Of a DNA stretch of 64,000 nucleotides, positions 8,447-17,395 are shown piece by piece. The notes under the pieces are model-generated. The model did no database searches. It was not told the DNA's origin and worked only from the letters and a program-made list of their open reading frames with translations. The stretch comes from Neolewinella marina (GTDB taxonomy: Bacteria; Bacteroidota; Bacteroidia; Chitinophagales; Saprospiraceae), in the NCBI RefSeq assembly GCF_002631205.1, contig NZ_PDLO01000003.1, forward strand, positions 454,568 to 518,567, given 5' to 3'. Position 1 is the stretch's first letter; each line of letters starts with the position of its first letter. The position numbers were made by a program, and so were the translations under genes.

Positions 8447-9520
8447 TTAGCCGAGTCGGTCGATGCAGTTCAGGTCCTCGAAGGCCTGCTTGAGGCGGTC
8501 CTTGAAGGAGAGCTCGGCCTTGCGGATCCAGTTGCGGGGATCGTAGTACTTCTTATTGGGTTTGCCGTCGCCCTCGGGGTTGCCGATCTGGGCCTGGAGG
8601 TAGTCGCGGTTGGCGGACTCGAAGTTGCGCACCCCGTCCCAGTAGGCCCACTGCAGGTCGGTATCGATGTTCATCTTCACGGCGCCGTAGCTGATGGCCT
8701 CGCGGATCTCTTCCTGGCTGGAGCCCGAACCGCCGTGGAAGACGAAGTGGATGGGGTCCTCCTTCAGGTTGAGCTTTTCCTTGACGTAGTCCTGGCTGTT
8801 CTTCAGGATGATGGGGCGCAGTTCAACGTTGCCGGGCTTGTACACCCCGTGTACGTTACCGAAGGCGGCCGCGATGGTGAAGCGGTTGCTGACCGCGTTC
8901 AGCGTCTGGTAACTCTGGAACACCTCCTCGGGCTGGGTGTAGAGGCGGCTGCTGTCCACTCCGGTATTGTCCACGCCGTCTTCTTCGCCGCCGGTGACGC
9001 CGAGTTCGATCTCGATGGTCATGCCGATCTTCGACATCCGCTCGAAGTAGCGCTTGCAGGTGTCGAGGTTCACGTCCAGCTCTTCTTCACTCAGGTCGAG
9101 CATGTGGCTGGAGTAGAGGGGGAAGCCGCGCTTGGCGTAGAACTTCTCGCCGGCGTCGAGCAGGCCGTCGACCCAGGGCAGCAGCTTGTGGGCGCAGTGG
9201 TCGGTGTGCAGGATGACGGGCACCCCGTAGGCCTCGGCCATGGTGTGTACGTGCATGGCGCCGCTCAGGCCGCCGGCGATGGCGGCCTTTTCTCCTTCGT
9301 TGCTCAGTCCCTTGCCGGCGAAGAACTGGGCACCCCCGTTGCTGAACTGGATAATGACGGGGCTATTGACGTCGCGGGCGGTTTCGAGGACGGCGTTGAC
9401 GGTGCTGCTGCTCGTCACGTTGACGGCGGGCAGGGCGAACTGGTTCGCCTGGGCGTAGTTGAACACCTCGGTGACTTCATCGCCGTGGAGGACGCCGGGA
9501 CGGAAAGATTGCTTGGCCAT
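8447..9520 (-). CDS. fbaA: Fructose-bisphosphate aldolase, class II
   Basis: 357 residues, the length of class IIA aldolases such as E. coli FbaA. This zinc enzyme interconverts fructose-1,6-bisphosphate with DHAP and glyceraldehyde-3-phosphate in glycolysis and gluconeogenesis. Visible features are SPVIIQFSNGGAQFFAGKGL, the zinc-site histidines in VILHTDHCAHKLLPW, EIELGVTGGEEDGVDNTGVD, and FHGGSGSSQEEIREAISYG near the phosphate site. The ATG at 9518-9520 gives the normal MAKQSFRPGVLHGDEV start. It stands alone between the glycosyltransferase (67 bases away) and mqnD. Confidence 0.95.
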   Translation of the reverse strand: MAKQSFRPGVLHGDEVTEVFNYAQANQFALPAVNVTSSSTVNAVLETARDVNSPVIIQFSNGGAQFFAGKGLSNEGEKAAIAGGLSGAMHVHTMAEAYGVPVILHTDHCAHKLLPWVDGLLDAGEKFYAKRGFPLYSSHMLDLSEEELDVNLDTCKRYFERMSKIGMTIEIELGVTGGEEDGVDNTGVDSSRLYTQPEEVFQSYQTLNAVSNRFTIAAAFGNVHGVYKPGNVELRPIILKNSQDYVKEKLNLKEDPIHFVFHGGSGSSQEEIREAISYGAVKMNIDTDLQWAYWDGVRNFESANRDYLQAQIGNPEGDGKPNKKYYDPRNWIRKAELSFKDRLKQAFEDLNCIDRLG

Positions 9521-9563
9521 GCTGGACTAGATTATTTTGGTACGTTGGCAAAGAAACGTAAAT

Positions 9564-10406
9564 CTAGAGAATGTAGTCGTCCAGGCCAGGGGGAATCACC
9601 CCCTTTACCCGCCCGTCGTTCAAAAAGTGGCGAACCGCCGCCCGCCCTTCCTCTCCGAGGTCGACCGTGTACTGGTTTACGTACAGCTCAATGTGCGCCT
9701 GCATCACCGCCGGATCCATCGCCTGGGCGTGCTGCTTCACGTAGGCACTGCTCTCCCGGGGGTAATCCAGGGCGAACTGCACCGACCGCCGCAGGACCCG
9801 GTCGATCCGCTGCTGCACGTCGACCGGCAGGGCGCGTGAGACGGCGATTCCCCCGAGCGGGATGGGCAGGCCGGTACGCTGCTCCCATACCTCTCCGAGG
9901 TCGGCAATCTTCTCCAGTCCCCGGTCGGCGTAGGTGAAGCGATTTTCGTGAATCAACAATCCGGCCTCGCAGCGGCCGGACAGCACCGCGTCCTCAATGT
10001 CACTGAAGACCATCTCCGTCTTGTCCAGCAGGGTGGGGTAGACCAGGTCCAGCAAATAATTGGCGGTGGTGTAGTGGCCGGGGATGGCCACGGTGGACGG
10101 CACGTAATCCGGTCCGGGAGCCGCCTCCCCTTTTTTACGGACCAGCAGGGGGCCCACCCCGCGCCCGAGGGCGCTGCCCGCGTTCAGCAGGCGGTAGGTG
10201 GCCGTGAGGTGGCCGAAGGCATTGAAGCTGAGTTTGGTCACCTCCAGCTCCCGCCGCAGGGCCCGTTGGTTCAGGGCTTCCACGTCCTCGAGTACGGGCT
10301 CGAAGCGCAGGCCTTCCGTATCGATCTTGCCGTGAATAAGGGCGTCGAAAATGAAGGTATCGTTGGGGCAGGGACTGAATCCCAGGCTGAGGGTTATTTC
10401 TTCCAA
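9564..10406 (-). CDS. mqnD: 1,4-dihydroxy-6-naphthoate synthase (futalosine menaquinone pathway)
   Basis: MqnD belongs to the periplasmic-binding-protein-like enzymes. It makes 1,4-dihydroxy-6-naphthoate from cyclic de-hypoxanthine futalosine. The signature LGFSPCPNDTFIFDALIHGKI is at the N-terminus, followed by DVEALNQRALRRELEVTKLS, GRGVGPLLVRKKG and LPIPLGGIAVSRALP. From the TTG at 10406 it has 280 residues, normal for the family. The frame stays open to an ATG at 10499, but that extension is arginine-rich, unlike the family, and overlaps the divergent rluA-type gene. The start is uncertain. Its presence implies menaquinone is made by the futalosine route. No other mqn gene is in the window. 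Confidence 0.85.
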   Translation of the reverse strand: MEEITLSLGFSPCPNDTFIFDALIHGKIDTEGLRFEPVLEDVEALNQRALRRELEVTKLSFNAFGHLTATYRLLNAGSALGRGVGPLLVRKKGEAAPGPDYVPSTVAIPGHYTTANYLLDLVYPTLLDKTEMVFSDIEDAVLSGRCEAGLLIHENRFTYADRGLEKIADLGEVWEQRTGLPIPLGGIAVSRALPVDVQQRIDRVLRRSVQFALDYPRESSAYVKQHAQAMDPAVMQAHIELYVNQYTVDLGEEGRAAVRHFLNDGRVKGVIPPGLDDYIL

Positions 10407-10487
10407 GGGGAGATATTTTAGGGCGGACCTTAACGTTCCGCGGCCGGTGGCGTTACTTCGCCGAACCGGCAAGAAAAAGACAGCTGC

Positions 10488-11186
10488 ATGCAACTCCAAG
10501 TTTTATACGAAGACAATCACCTTATCGCGGTCAACAAGCCCGCCGGTTACCTGAGCCAGAGCGACGCCACGGGCGACGTAACCGTCATGGACCTGGTCAA
10601 GGAATACATCAAGGTACGCTACGGCAAGCCGGGCGACGTCTTCCTGGGATCCATTCACCGTCTGGACCGGCCGGTTTCCGGCGTAATCCTGTTTGCCCGT
10701 ACCTCGAAAGGGCTGACCCGGATGACGGAGCTGTTCCGCGAACGCAAGGTGACCAAGACCTACTGGGCCATCGTGGCTGAGCAGCCCAGCCCGATCGAGG
10801 GCCGGCTGGAAGGCTATATCTACAAGGACCCCCAGAAGAACCTCAGCAAGGTGCTGCCCAAGGCCAACTCCAACCGCCACCAGGGCGCCAAGAAGGCCGT
10901 GCTGGATTACCGCCTGCTCGGCCGGGTTGGTTCCAACGTCCTGCTGGAGGTAAAGCCCGAAACCGGGCGGCCCCACCAGATCCGGGTGCAGCTGGCTCAG
11001 CAACTGGACAGCCCCATCCGCGGGGACCTGAAATACGGCTTTCGGCAGGCAAACGAGGATGGCAACATCAACCTCCACAGCCGCAGCCTGGAGTTCCTCC
11101 ACCCGGTAAAGAAGGAGCACGTCCGCATCGTGGCCGAGCCGCCCCGCCAGGATCAGATGTGGCAGCTCTTCGCCGGCATCGAATAG
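10488..11186 (+). CDS. RluA-family pseudouridine synthase
   Basis: 232 residues with the RluA-family catalytic segment HRLDRPVSGVILFARTSKGL (Asp near residue 59), then TKTYWAIV, LLEVKPETGRPHQIRVQL and GDLKYG. The enzyme isomerises specific uridines in rRNA or tRNA. It has no S4 RNA-binding domain, so it resembles the short RluA/TruC-like forms. The exact target base cannot be assigned. The ATG overlaps the longest possible mqnD frame by 12 bases in divergent orientation, which supports the shorter mqnD start. Confidence 0.92.
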   Translation: MQLQVLYEDNHLIAVNKPAGYLSQSDATGDVTVMDLVKEYIKVRYGKPGDVFLGSIHRLDRPVSGVILFARTSKGLTRMTELFRERKVTKTYWAIVAEQPSPIEGRLEGYIYKDPQKNLSKVLPKANSNRHQGAKKAVLDYRLLGRVGSNVLLEVKPETGRPHQIRVQLAQQLDSPIRGDLKYGFRQANEDGNINLHSRSLEFLHPVKKEHVRIVAEPPRQDQMWQLFAGIE

Positions 11187-11192
11187 GGTAAA

Positions 11193-12836
11193 TTACTTAT
11201 TACCGCGGGCCGCGGCCAGAGGGTCGGCGTTGCGCAGGAGCCGGAGGGCTTCCTGCACGGTTTCGTCCCGCTGGTTGTAGATCTGGTAGTAGGAACCCGC
11301 GCCAAACAGGTGACGCGCCAGGCGGGCCGTGAACTGCAGTTCAAGTTCATCGCGGAGGCGGGGGGGCAGGTCGGTGGTTACGTCCTCGTAGTCGCGGCGG
11401 GCCAGGGTGGCCAGCTCGGCGGTCACTGCCGCCATATCCGGGCGGAAGCCGCGGCGGAAGGCGGCAAGGTCCTTGAATTCCTTCACCTCGGGGTGGGTGC
11501 GCAGGTAGCCGAAGACATAGGGGGCGATCTGCTGCCGCAGCCGCAGGAAGTTCTCGTTGTTCAGGCTGCTGTCCAGGGGTACGTAATAATCAGGGGTGAT
11601 ACCACCACCGCCGTAGACGGGATAACCGTTATCGGTGTAGTACACCAGGGAGCTGTCGACCTGTACGTCGGTCCGACCGGTGAGCTCGCCACTCTCGAAG
11701 CGGCGGCTGAGGTCGCCGCGGTAATCTTCTTCCCCGTCGTATTTGCGCTGGATGCTGCGGTCGCTGGGAGTGTAGTAGCGGGCTACGGTAAGCCGCAGCG
11801 CTGAGCTGTCGGCGAGGGGATACTGCTCCTGCACCAGGCCCTTGCCGAAGGTGCGGCGACCTACGATAATGCCGCGGTCGTGGTCCTGTACGGCCCCGGC
11901 CACGATCTCACTGGCGCTGGCGGAACCGCCGTCGACCAGGATGGCCACTTTCTGGATGTTGTAGCGGGCGCGGCCGCTGGACTTGTAGGGCTGGCGGCTG
12001 CTGTTGCGGCCTTCGGTGTAGACCAGCAGGACGCCGCGCTGCACGAAGAGTTCGCTGAGGAGTTTGGTGGCTTCCTGGAGGTAACCGCCGGGGTTGCCGC
12101 GCAGGTCGATGATGAGGTTCTTCGCTCCCGGCTTTTCGAGGTGTTCTTCCAGGGCCTGCATGAACTCCGCATAGGTGTTCTGGCTGAAGCGGTTGATCTT
12201 CACGTAGGCCGTCTCCTCATCGATGGTGTAGGCGGCGTCGACGCTGTACACCGGGATCGGGGCGCGGGTGATGGTGAAGGCCATCAGTTTGGGCTGTCCG
12301 GGGCGGCGGACGCGCAACTTCACGTCGGTACCCCCTTCGCCGCGCATCAGGGAGGCGGGGTCGATGCCGCGTTCTTCCACTTCGGTGACCAGGCTGTCTT
12401 CCACGTAGATGATCTGATCGCCCGGCAGGAGGCCGGCCTCGGCCGAGGGCCCGTCGGGCAGGGCGCTTACCACGGTGATGGTATCGTCTACTACCAGGTA
12501 CTCGATGCCGATGCCTTCGAAGTTGCCTTCCATGGATTCGGTCAGGGCCTGCATCTCATCCTTGGGGATGTAGCTGCTGTGGGGGTCTAGTTCTTCCAGG
12601 ACGGCGTTGATGGCCGCTTCGTAGAGCCTTTCCTGGTCGGGTTCGTCGACGTAGCGGGCTTCTATGTAGCCCATCAGCTGCTCGACGCGACCCCCGGCCA
12701 GGCCGGAATTGCTGCCCGATCCGAAGGAGATCAGGGGGGCTTCGGTCCGGAGCAGGAAGCCGGTAAGTAATCCGACGCCGAGGATCAGGCTGTAGGCCAG
12801 GGGCGTCCAGATGTGATTGTTAGTGTTGTTGCGCAT
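11193..12836 (-). CDS. S41-family C-terminal processing protease with PDZ domain
   Basis: 547 residues. The N-terminal anchor (PLAYSLILGVGLLTGFLLRT) places it in the periplasm, tethered to the inner membrane. A PDZ domain lies at about residues 90-180 (EGIGIEYLVVDDTITVVSALPDGPS, AGLLPGDQIIYV). The S41 protease core has DLRGNPGGYLQEATKLLSE, the nucleophile Ser in VDGGSASASEIVAGAVQDH, and the Lys in GRRTFGKGLVQEQ. CtpA/Prc-like proteases trim C-termini of envelope proteins. A ~150-residue C-terminal extension of unknown role follows. It is divergent from the TIR-TPR-SDR gene, with 129 bases between the starts. Confidence 0.9.
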   Translation of the reverse strand: MRNNTNNHIWTPLAYSLILGVGLLTGFLLRTEAPLISFGSGSNSGLAGGRVEQLMGYIEARYVDEPDQERLYEAAINAVLEELDPHSSYIPKDEMQALTESMEGNFEGIGIEYLVVDDTITVVSALPDGPSAEAGLLPGDQIIYVEDSLVTEVEERGIDPASLMRGEGGTDVKLRVRRPGQPKLMAFTITRAPIPVYSVDAAYTIDEETAYVKINRFSQNTYAEFMQALEEHLEKPGAKNLIIDLRGNPGGYLQEATKLLSELFVQRGVLLVYTEGRNSSRQPYKSSGRARYNIQKVAILVDGGSASASEIVAGAVQDHDRGIIVGRRTFGKGLVQEQYPLADSSALRLTVARYYTPSDRSIQRKYDGEEDYRGDLSRRFESGELTGRTDVQVDSSLVYYTDNGYPVYGGGGITPDYYVPLDSSLNNENFLRLRQQIAPYVFGYLRTHPEVKEFKDLAAFRRGFRPDMAAVTAELATLARRDYEDVTTDLPPRLRDELELQFTARLARHLFGAGSYYQIYNQRDETVQEALRLLRNADPLAAARGNK

Positions 12837-12965
12837 AACCCAAACTGAAAGGGTAAAGGTAAATATTAGTTTTCCGGTCGCTCAATTTGTTTGCCCCCGG
12901 TGTCGGTCGCCACCCCAGCTACTGGGTGCTTTTTCCTATTTTGCCGCCCACCCTTTTACCCGTTT

Positions 12966-15242
12966 ATGCCCTTACTGGCCATTGCCTACAGTCACGAAGA
13001 CCTCTCCACCGCCCAGCGCATCGCCGAAGCGGTGGACCCCGTCGTAGAATTTGAACACTACAGCGCCGGAAGGGCCAACGAGGGGGAATTGCTCGTCGAC
13101 ATCCTCCGCAAGAACCAGCTGCCGCTGGTACTGCTGGTGAGCCACAATTTTCTTACCAATCCGAACTGCCTGCTGCGGGCGGGGGAGTGGCTTACCCAGG
13201 AGAAAGAGATTCTGCCCATTGTCATTGACGGCCACCGTTACGACCCCGATGCGGATGAAGTGATCACCGAGGAAACCCGCCTGGAGGACCGGTCGGACGT
13301 GACCCGCTACCTGAGCCTCTGGCAGGACCGCTACATCGAGCTGCGCCGGGGCGGAGAACACTATACCGACGCCGTGGGCCAGCACGCGTTTAACAACTAC
13401 CTGCGCAAGATCCGCGAGACGAGCGTAGGCGTGGAGGAAGTCCTCGAAATCATCTTGGGCCTCGAACCCGTCCGGGATGGCTACCTGCGGGATACCAACT
13501 ACGCCCGGGTGTACGCCCTAGCCGGCGCCACGGTCCCCACTCCTCGCGAGGAGCCCGCCCCCCCGACTGCGGAGATGGAGCCGGAGCCGGAACCCGAAGA
13601 AGAAATGAACGATATCCTGACCGAAGAATCCATTGAGGAGCAAGTACAGGGCTGGGTCAACCGCGCCTGGCGGATGTCCGACGCCGGCGATACGGCCGGC
13701 GGCCTCGAACTGCTGCACCTGAGCCTGGAAAACCACCCGGAGGAGCTGGAGCTCCACTACCAGTACGCCCTGATGCTGGCCCTGGCCGCGAACCGCCTGC
13801 CGGCCGCCCGCAGTGAGCTCGACGCCCTGCTGGACAATGACCCCCACTATCCCGACGCCCTGTTCCTGAGCGGTGAACTATACAGCGCCGCCGGAGAGTA
13901 CCAGCTGGCCCGCGACGAGTGGGAACGGCTGGCCGACATCCAGCCCGCCTACCCGGAGGTGAACCAGCGACTGGGTTACCTGCTGGCCGATCACTTTCCC
14001 GCCGAAGTAGCGGAGGCAGAGGCCTACCTGCGGCGGGCGACCCGCGATCCCGAGGCCAGTGGCGAACTGTTCTACCGCTACGCCGAGGTGCTGAGCCGGA
14101 TGCCCGGCCGCGAGAAAAAGGCCATGAAGCAGCTGGAAAAGGCCATCCAGCGGGACCCGGAACATGCTCCGGCCCACTACCGCCTGGCGGTGGCCCAGTT
14201 CGACGAGGGAGACCTACAACAGGCCCGCAAGAATTACCTCCTGGCCGTGAGCCTGGAGCCCGCCTACGATACCCCCGCCAACCGGCGGGCCTTCCAGGCC
14301 GCTACCAAATCCGGTCCCGCCACCGGGGCATCCGCCGGAAGTTCGGTGGCCAACGACGCCCTCCTTGCCCTGAAGCAGAACATCGCCGACCTGGAGGCCA
14401 TGCTGGCGGAACAGAGTCGCCCGGAACCCGCGCCCGCCGCCCGCCCCGGAAGCGGTAAAACGGTCTTCCTCTCGGGGGCCACCAGCGGCATCGGACTGGC
14501 CACCGCCCGCCGTCTTGCCGCGGAAGGCTACCGCCTAATCCTCGCCGCCCGCCGCCGGGAAAGGCTGGAGAACATTTCCCGGGAACTCCACGAAACACAC
14601 GGTACGGAGGTCCACACGGTGACGCTGGACGTCTCCCAGCGGGATGGGGTAGGGCAGGCCATCGCGGCCTTGCCCTCCGAATGGACCACCATCGATATCC
14701 TCATCAATAACGCCGGCAAGGCCAAGGGATTCGATCCCATCCACACGGGCGACCTTGACCACTGGGATGAGATGATCGACGTCAACCTGCGCGGCCTGCT
14801 TTACCTGACGCGGGCCGTTACTCCCGGCATGGTGAAACGTGGCCAGGGGATGGTGATCAACGTGGCCAGTACCGCCGGTAAGGAAGTCTACCCCAACGGC
14901 AACGTCTACTGCGCCACGAAACACGCCGTGGATGCCCTCACCCACGCCATGCGCCTCGACCTGGTCAAGCACGGCATTCGGGTAGGGCAAATCTGTCCCG
15001 CCCACGTGGAGGAGACGGAGTTCGCCGTGGTCCGCTTCGATGGCGACCGCGAACGCGCCCGGATTTACGAGGACTTTCAGCCCCTGCGTTCCCGTGACGT
15101 GGCCGAAACGATTTACTTCATGGTCAGCCAGCCACCCCACGTGAACATCCTGGACGTCGTGCTCCAGGGCACCCAGCAGGCCAGCTCCACCGTGGTCGAC
15201 CGCAGCGGCCGGGCCAGGTACGCCCCCCAGGAAGAAGAATAG
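12966..15242 (+). CDS. TIR-like domain / TPR / short-chain dehydrogenase fusion protein
   Basis: 758 residues from the ATG at 12966; the frame is open to 12891. Residues ~1-130 resemble a TIR domain: LLAIAYSHEDLSTAQRIAEA, then LPLVLLVSHNFLTNPNCLL, AGEWLTQEKEILPIVID. The Glu in AGEW sits where TIR NADases carry their catalytic Glu. A Glu/Pro-rich linker (~195-220) leads to about five TPR-like repeats (~225-450). Residues ~497-745 form a complete classical SDR: SGATSGIG nucleotide loop, NNAG, INVASTAG serine and YCATK (Tyr648, Lys652), closest in pattern to YdfG-like NADP-dependent hydroxy-acid dehydrogenases. The frame runs through without a break. tmk starts 3 bases after its stop, so the two are probably co-transcribed. 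Function is unknown. A stand-alone metabolic SDR with a sensing N-terminus and an NAD-linked defence or signalling protein are both possible. Confidence 0.8.
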   Translation: MPLLAIAYSHEDLSTAQRIAEAVDPVVEFEHYSAGRANEGELLVDILRKNQLPLVLLVSHNFLTNPNCLLRAGEWLTQEKEILPIVIDGHRYDPDADEVITEETRLEDRSDVTRYLSLWQDRYIELRRGGEHYTDAVGQHAFNNYLRKIRETSVGVEEVLEIILGLEPVRDGYLRDTNYARVYALAGATVPTPREEPAPPTAEMEPEPEPEEEMNDILTEESIEEQVQGWVNRAWRMSDAGDTAGGLELLHLSLENHPEELELHYQYALMLALAANRLPAARSELDALLDNDPHYPDALFLSGELYSAAGEYQLARDEWERLADIQPAYPEVNQRLGYLLADHFPAEVAEAEAYLRRATRDPEASGELFYRYAEVLSRMPGREKKAMKQLEKAIQRDPEHAPAHYRLAVAQFDEGDLQQARKNYLLAVSLEPAYDTPANRRAFQAATKSGPATGASAGSSVANDALLALKQNIADLEAMLAEQSRPEPAPAARPGSGKTVFLSGATSGIGLATARRLAAEGYRLILAARRRERLENISRELHETHGTEVHTVTLDVSQRDGVGQAIAALPSEWTTIDILINNAGKAKGFDPIHTGDLDHWDEMIDVNLRGLLYLTRAVTPGMVKRGQGMVINVASTAGKEVYPNGNVYCATKHAVDALTHAMRLDLVKHGIRVGQICPAHVEETEFAVVRFDGDRERARIYEDFQPLRSRDVAETIYFMVSQPPHVNILDVVLQGTQQASSTVVDRSGRARYAPQEEE

Positions 15243-15245
15243 CCC

Positions 15246-15863
15246 ATGACCCGACCCCTCTTTATCGTGATCGAAGGCCTGGACGGCAGCGGCAAAACCA
15301 CCCAGGTGGAAATGCTGCGCGACTATTTCCAGGCCCGCGGCGAAGCCTGTCACCTGACGGCCGAACCGACCGATCTGCCCACCGGGCGTCTCATCCGGAG
15401 CATCCTGCAGAAAGAGTTTAGGGTAGACCCCCGTACCCTTGCCGCCCTGTTCGCCGCTGATCGGGTGGAGCACATCTTCCATCCCGAAGAAGGCATCCTG
15501 GCCCACCTGGCCGCGGGCCGCCACGTGATCGCAAGCCGCTACTACTTCAGCAGCTTGGCCTACCAGAGCGAGTTCGTCGATCCGGGCTGGATTGCCGCCC
15601 TGAACCGTCAGGCCAAAACCGCCCTCCCCGCCGACCTGACAGTTTTTCTGGACCTTGACCCCGAAACCAGCATGGAGCGTATCACGGCGCGTACCGGCGA
15701 CGACGAGCTCTACGAAACCCTGGAAAAGCTCACCCACGTGCGCGACAGCTTCCACGCCGCCTTCAGCGTGTTTGGGGAAGGAGAAAACATCCAGGTCATC
15801 AACGCCGCCCAACACCCGGTGGAGGTGGCGGACGCCATCATCGACCAGGTGGAAGCTTTGTAA
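15246..15863 (+). CDS. tmk: Thymidylate kinase
   Basis: 205 residues with the TMP kinase P-loop IEGLDGSGKTTQVEML (about residues 9-24), the DR motif in ASRYYFSSLAYQSEF, and the LID region ARTGDDELYETLEKL. It converts dTMP to dTDP in DNA precursor synthesis in the cytoplasm. The variant TAEPTDLPTGRLIRSIL corresponds to the usual TREPGGT..GE..R substrate loop, so the dTMP-binding strand is mildly divergent. It starts 3 bases after the TIR-TPR-SDR gene. The ATG at 15246 is well placed. Confidence 0.92.
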   Translation: MTRPLFIVIEGLDGSGKTTQVEMLRDYFQARGEACHLTAEPTDLPTGRLIRSILQKEFRVDPRTLAALFAADRVEHIFHPEEGILAHLAAGRHVIASRYYFSSLAYQSEFVDPGWIAALNRQAKTALPADLTVFLDLDPETSMERITARTGDDELYETLEKLTHVRDSFHAAFSVFGEGENIQVINAAQHPVEVADAIIDQVEAL

Positions 15864-15890
15864 TTATTACTCATCCAGAATTTCCTGACA

Positions 15891-16793
15891 ATGGTAAAGA
15901 CAATTGACCTTAACTTTCTGGAGAAGCCAAAATCCATTGCCGCCTTCGCGGTGGCCGACGAGGCCGGCTACACCCTGGTGGAATGCGGTCCATATTCTAC
16001 CCACGATACGCTGCTGAGGGGATTGGCCGAACACGACATTGAACCGCAGCAGGTGCATACCCTGCTGCTGAGCCACATTCACTTCGACCACGCCGGGGCC
16101 GCCTGGTGGTGGGCAAGGCAGGGCACCCAGGTGTACGTACACCCGCGGGGCCACAAGCATATGCTGGATCCTACCCGGCTGTACAACTCCGCCCGGCAGA
16201 TCTACGGCAGTCGGATGGAGGAGTTGTGGGGCAAAATGGAGGCCATCGCACCGGAGCGACTGACGGCCGTGGACGACCGGCAGGTGGTGGAGCGGGGCGG
16301 ACGCCGATGGACGGCCCACCACACCCCGGGGCACGCCAGCCACCACATTGCCTGGCAACTGGACGATGCGGTATTTACCGGCGACGTAGGTGGTTGCCGG
16401 ATCAACGGCGGACCCGTGGTTCCCCCTTGCCCGCCACCGGACATTGATTCCGAAGCGTGGCACGAATCCATCGCCCGACTGCGATCCCTCGATGCCGCCC
16501 GGTTCTACCTCACCCACTACGGAGAAATCACCGACGTAAACGATCACCTCAATGAACTGGGTGATCGCCTGGACAGCTACCTCCAGTGGATGGAGCCCTA
16601 CTACCGGGATGGTGCCCGCGCCGAAACCGTAGAACCGCTGTTCAAGCAGTTCTACAGCGGGGAGCTGCGGGAGGCGGGGGTTTCCGAGGCCGACCTCGAA
16701 TCCTACCTGGCGGCCAATCCGCCCTACATGAGCGTAACGGGTCTGCTGCGCTGGCTGCGCATTCGTGATGAGCGGGCGGCGGCGGATGCCTAG
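15891..16793 (+). CDS. MBL-fold metallo-hydrolase
   Basis: 300 residues with the metallo-beta-lactamase signature LLLSHIHFDHAGAAWWWA (HxHxDH, near residues 63-68). The further metal ligands are His in HHTPGHASHHIAW and Asp in FTGDVGGCRINGG, with a late His in YLTHYGEI. The fold covers hydrolases of thioesters, lactones, nucleic acids and more. The C-terminal ~70 residues are helical, and the substrate is not evident. It ends 4 bases inside the convergent miaE gene. It may be co-transcribed with tmk 27 bases upstream. Confidence 0.85.
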   Translation: MVKTIDLNFLEKPKSIAAFAVADEAGYTLVECGPYSTHDTLLRGLAEHDIEPQQVHTLLLSHIHFDHAGAAWWWARQGTQVYVHPRGHKHMLDPTRLYNSARQIYGSRMEELWGKMEAIAPERLTAVDDRQVVERGGRRWTAHHTPGHASHHIAWQLDDAVFTGDVGGCRINGGPVVPPCPPPDIDSEAWHESIARLRSLDAARFYLTHYGEITDVNDHLNELGDRLDSYLQWMEPYYRDGARAETVEPLFKQFYSGELREAGVSEADLESYLAANPPYMSVTGLLRWLRIRDERAAADA

Positions 16794-17395
16794 TGCATCC
16801 GGTCGCCGCGCACTTCCAGTTTCGTCATCAGGTCCGCCTCAAAGGCGAGGTATTCCTTCCAGCGCTGGTCTACTACGTCCCGGGGAAAGTACTTCCTGGC
16901 CAGTTCGATGAACAGCACGTAGTGGCCGGCTTCGGCCACCATGAACTTGTGGTACCACTTGCGCAGCTCTTCATCGGAGACGTAGAGGCTCATCAGCCGG
17001 AAGCGTTCGCAGCTGCGCGCCTCGATGAGGGCGAAGATCAGCAGGCGTTCGAGCAGGGCGGCGTCGCGACCGCCGCCCTTTTTCGAAAAGTCCATCAGGG
17101 CATTGACGTACTCGTCCTTCCGCTGGCGACCCAGTTTGAGTCCGCGCCGGTCGAGTTCGGCGAGCACCGCCCGGAAGTGGCCCCACTCCTCGGTGACGAT
17201 GGGCGCCAGCTCCCGCACGAGTTCCTCCCGGTCCGGGTAGCCCTGGATGAGGGAGATGCAACTCGTGGCGGCCTTCTGCTCGCAGTAGGCGTGGTCGGTC
17301 AGGATTTCTTCCAGGTCCATCTCCGCCAGGTTTACCCACCGCGGGTCGGTGGGCAGGCGGAGATTCAGCATCTGTACAGTGGCCGGTTCCATCAT
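16790..17395 (-). CDS. miaE: tRNA-(ms2io6A37) hydroxylase, MiaE-like
   Basis: 201 residues of the ferritin-like diiron hydroxylase family that hydroxylates the isopentenyl group of ms2i6A at position 37 of some tRNAs. Iron ligands can be read in HAYCEQKAATSC, TEEWGHFRAVL, LIEARSCERFRL and MVAEAGHYVLFI. It starts with ATGA overlapping the end of glgP, so it is coupled to that gene, although no functional link is known. It is convergent with the MBL gene, with a 4-base overlap. MiaE is not universal in Bacteroidota, but the motif set is clear. Confidence 0.88.
   Translation of the reverse strand: MMEPATVQMLNLRLPTDPRWVNLAEMDLEEILTDHAYCEQKAATSCISLIQGYPDREELVRELAPIVTEEWGHFRAVLAELDRRGLKLGRQRKDEYVNALMDFSKKGGGRDAALLERLLIFALIEARSCERFRLMSLYVSDEELRKWYHKFMVAEAGHYVLFIELARKYFPRDVVDQRWKEYLAFEADLMTKLEVRGDRMH

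Noticed and set aside
12966..13400. Calling the TIR-like protein a Thoeris or CBASS component
   Set aside because: No ThsA, cyclase or other defence partner lies nearby. The neighbours are an S41 protease and tmk.
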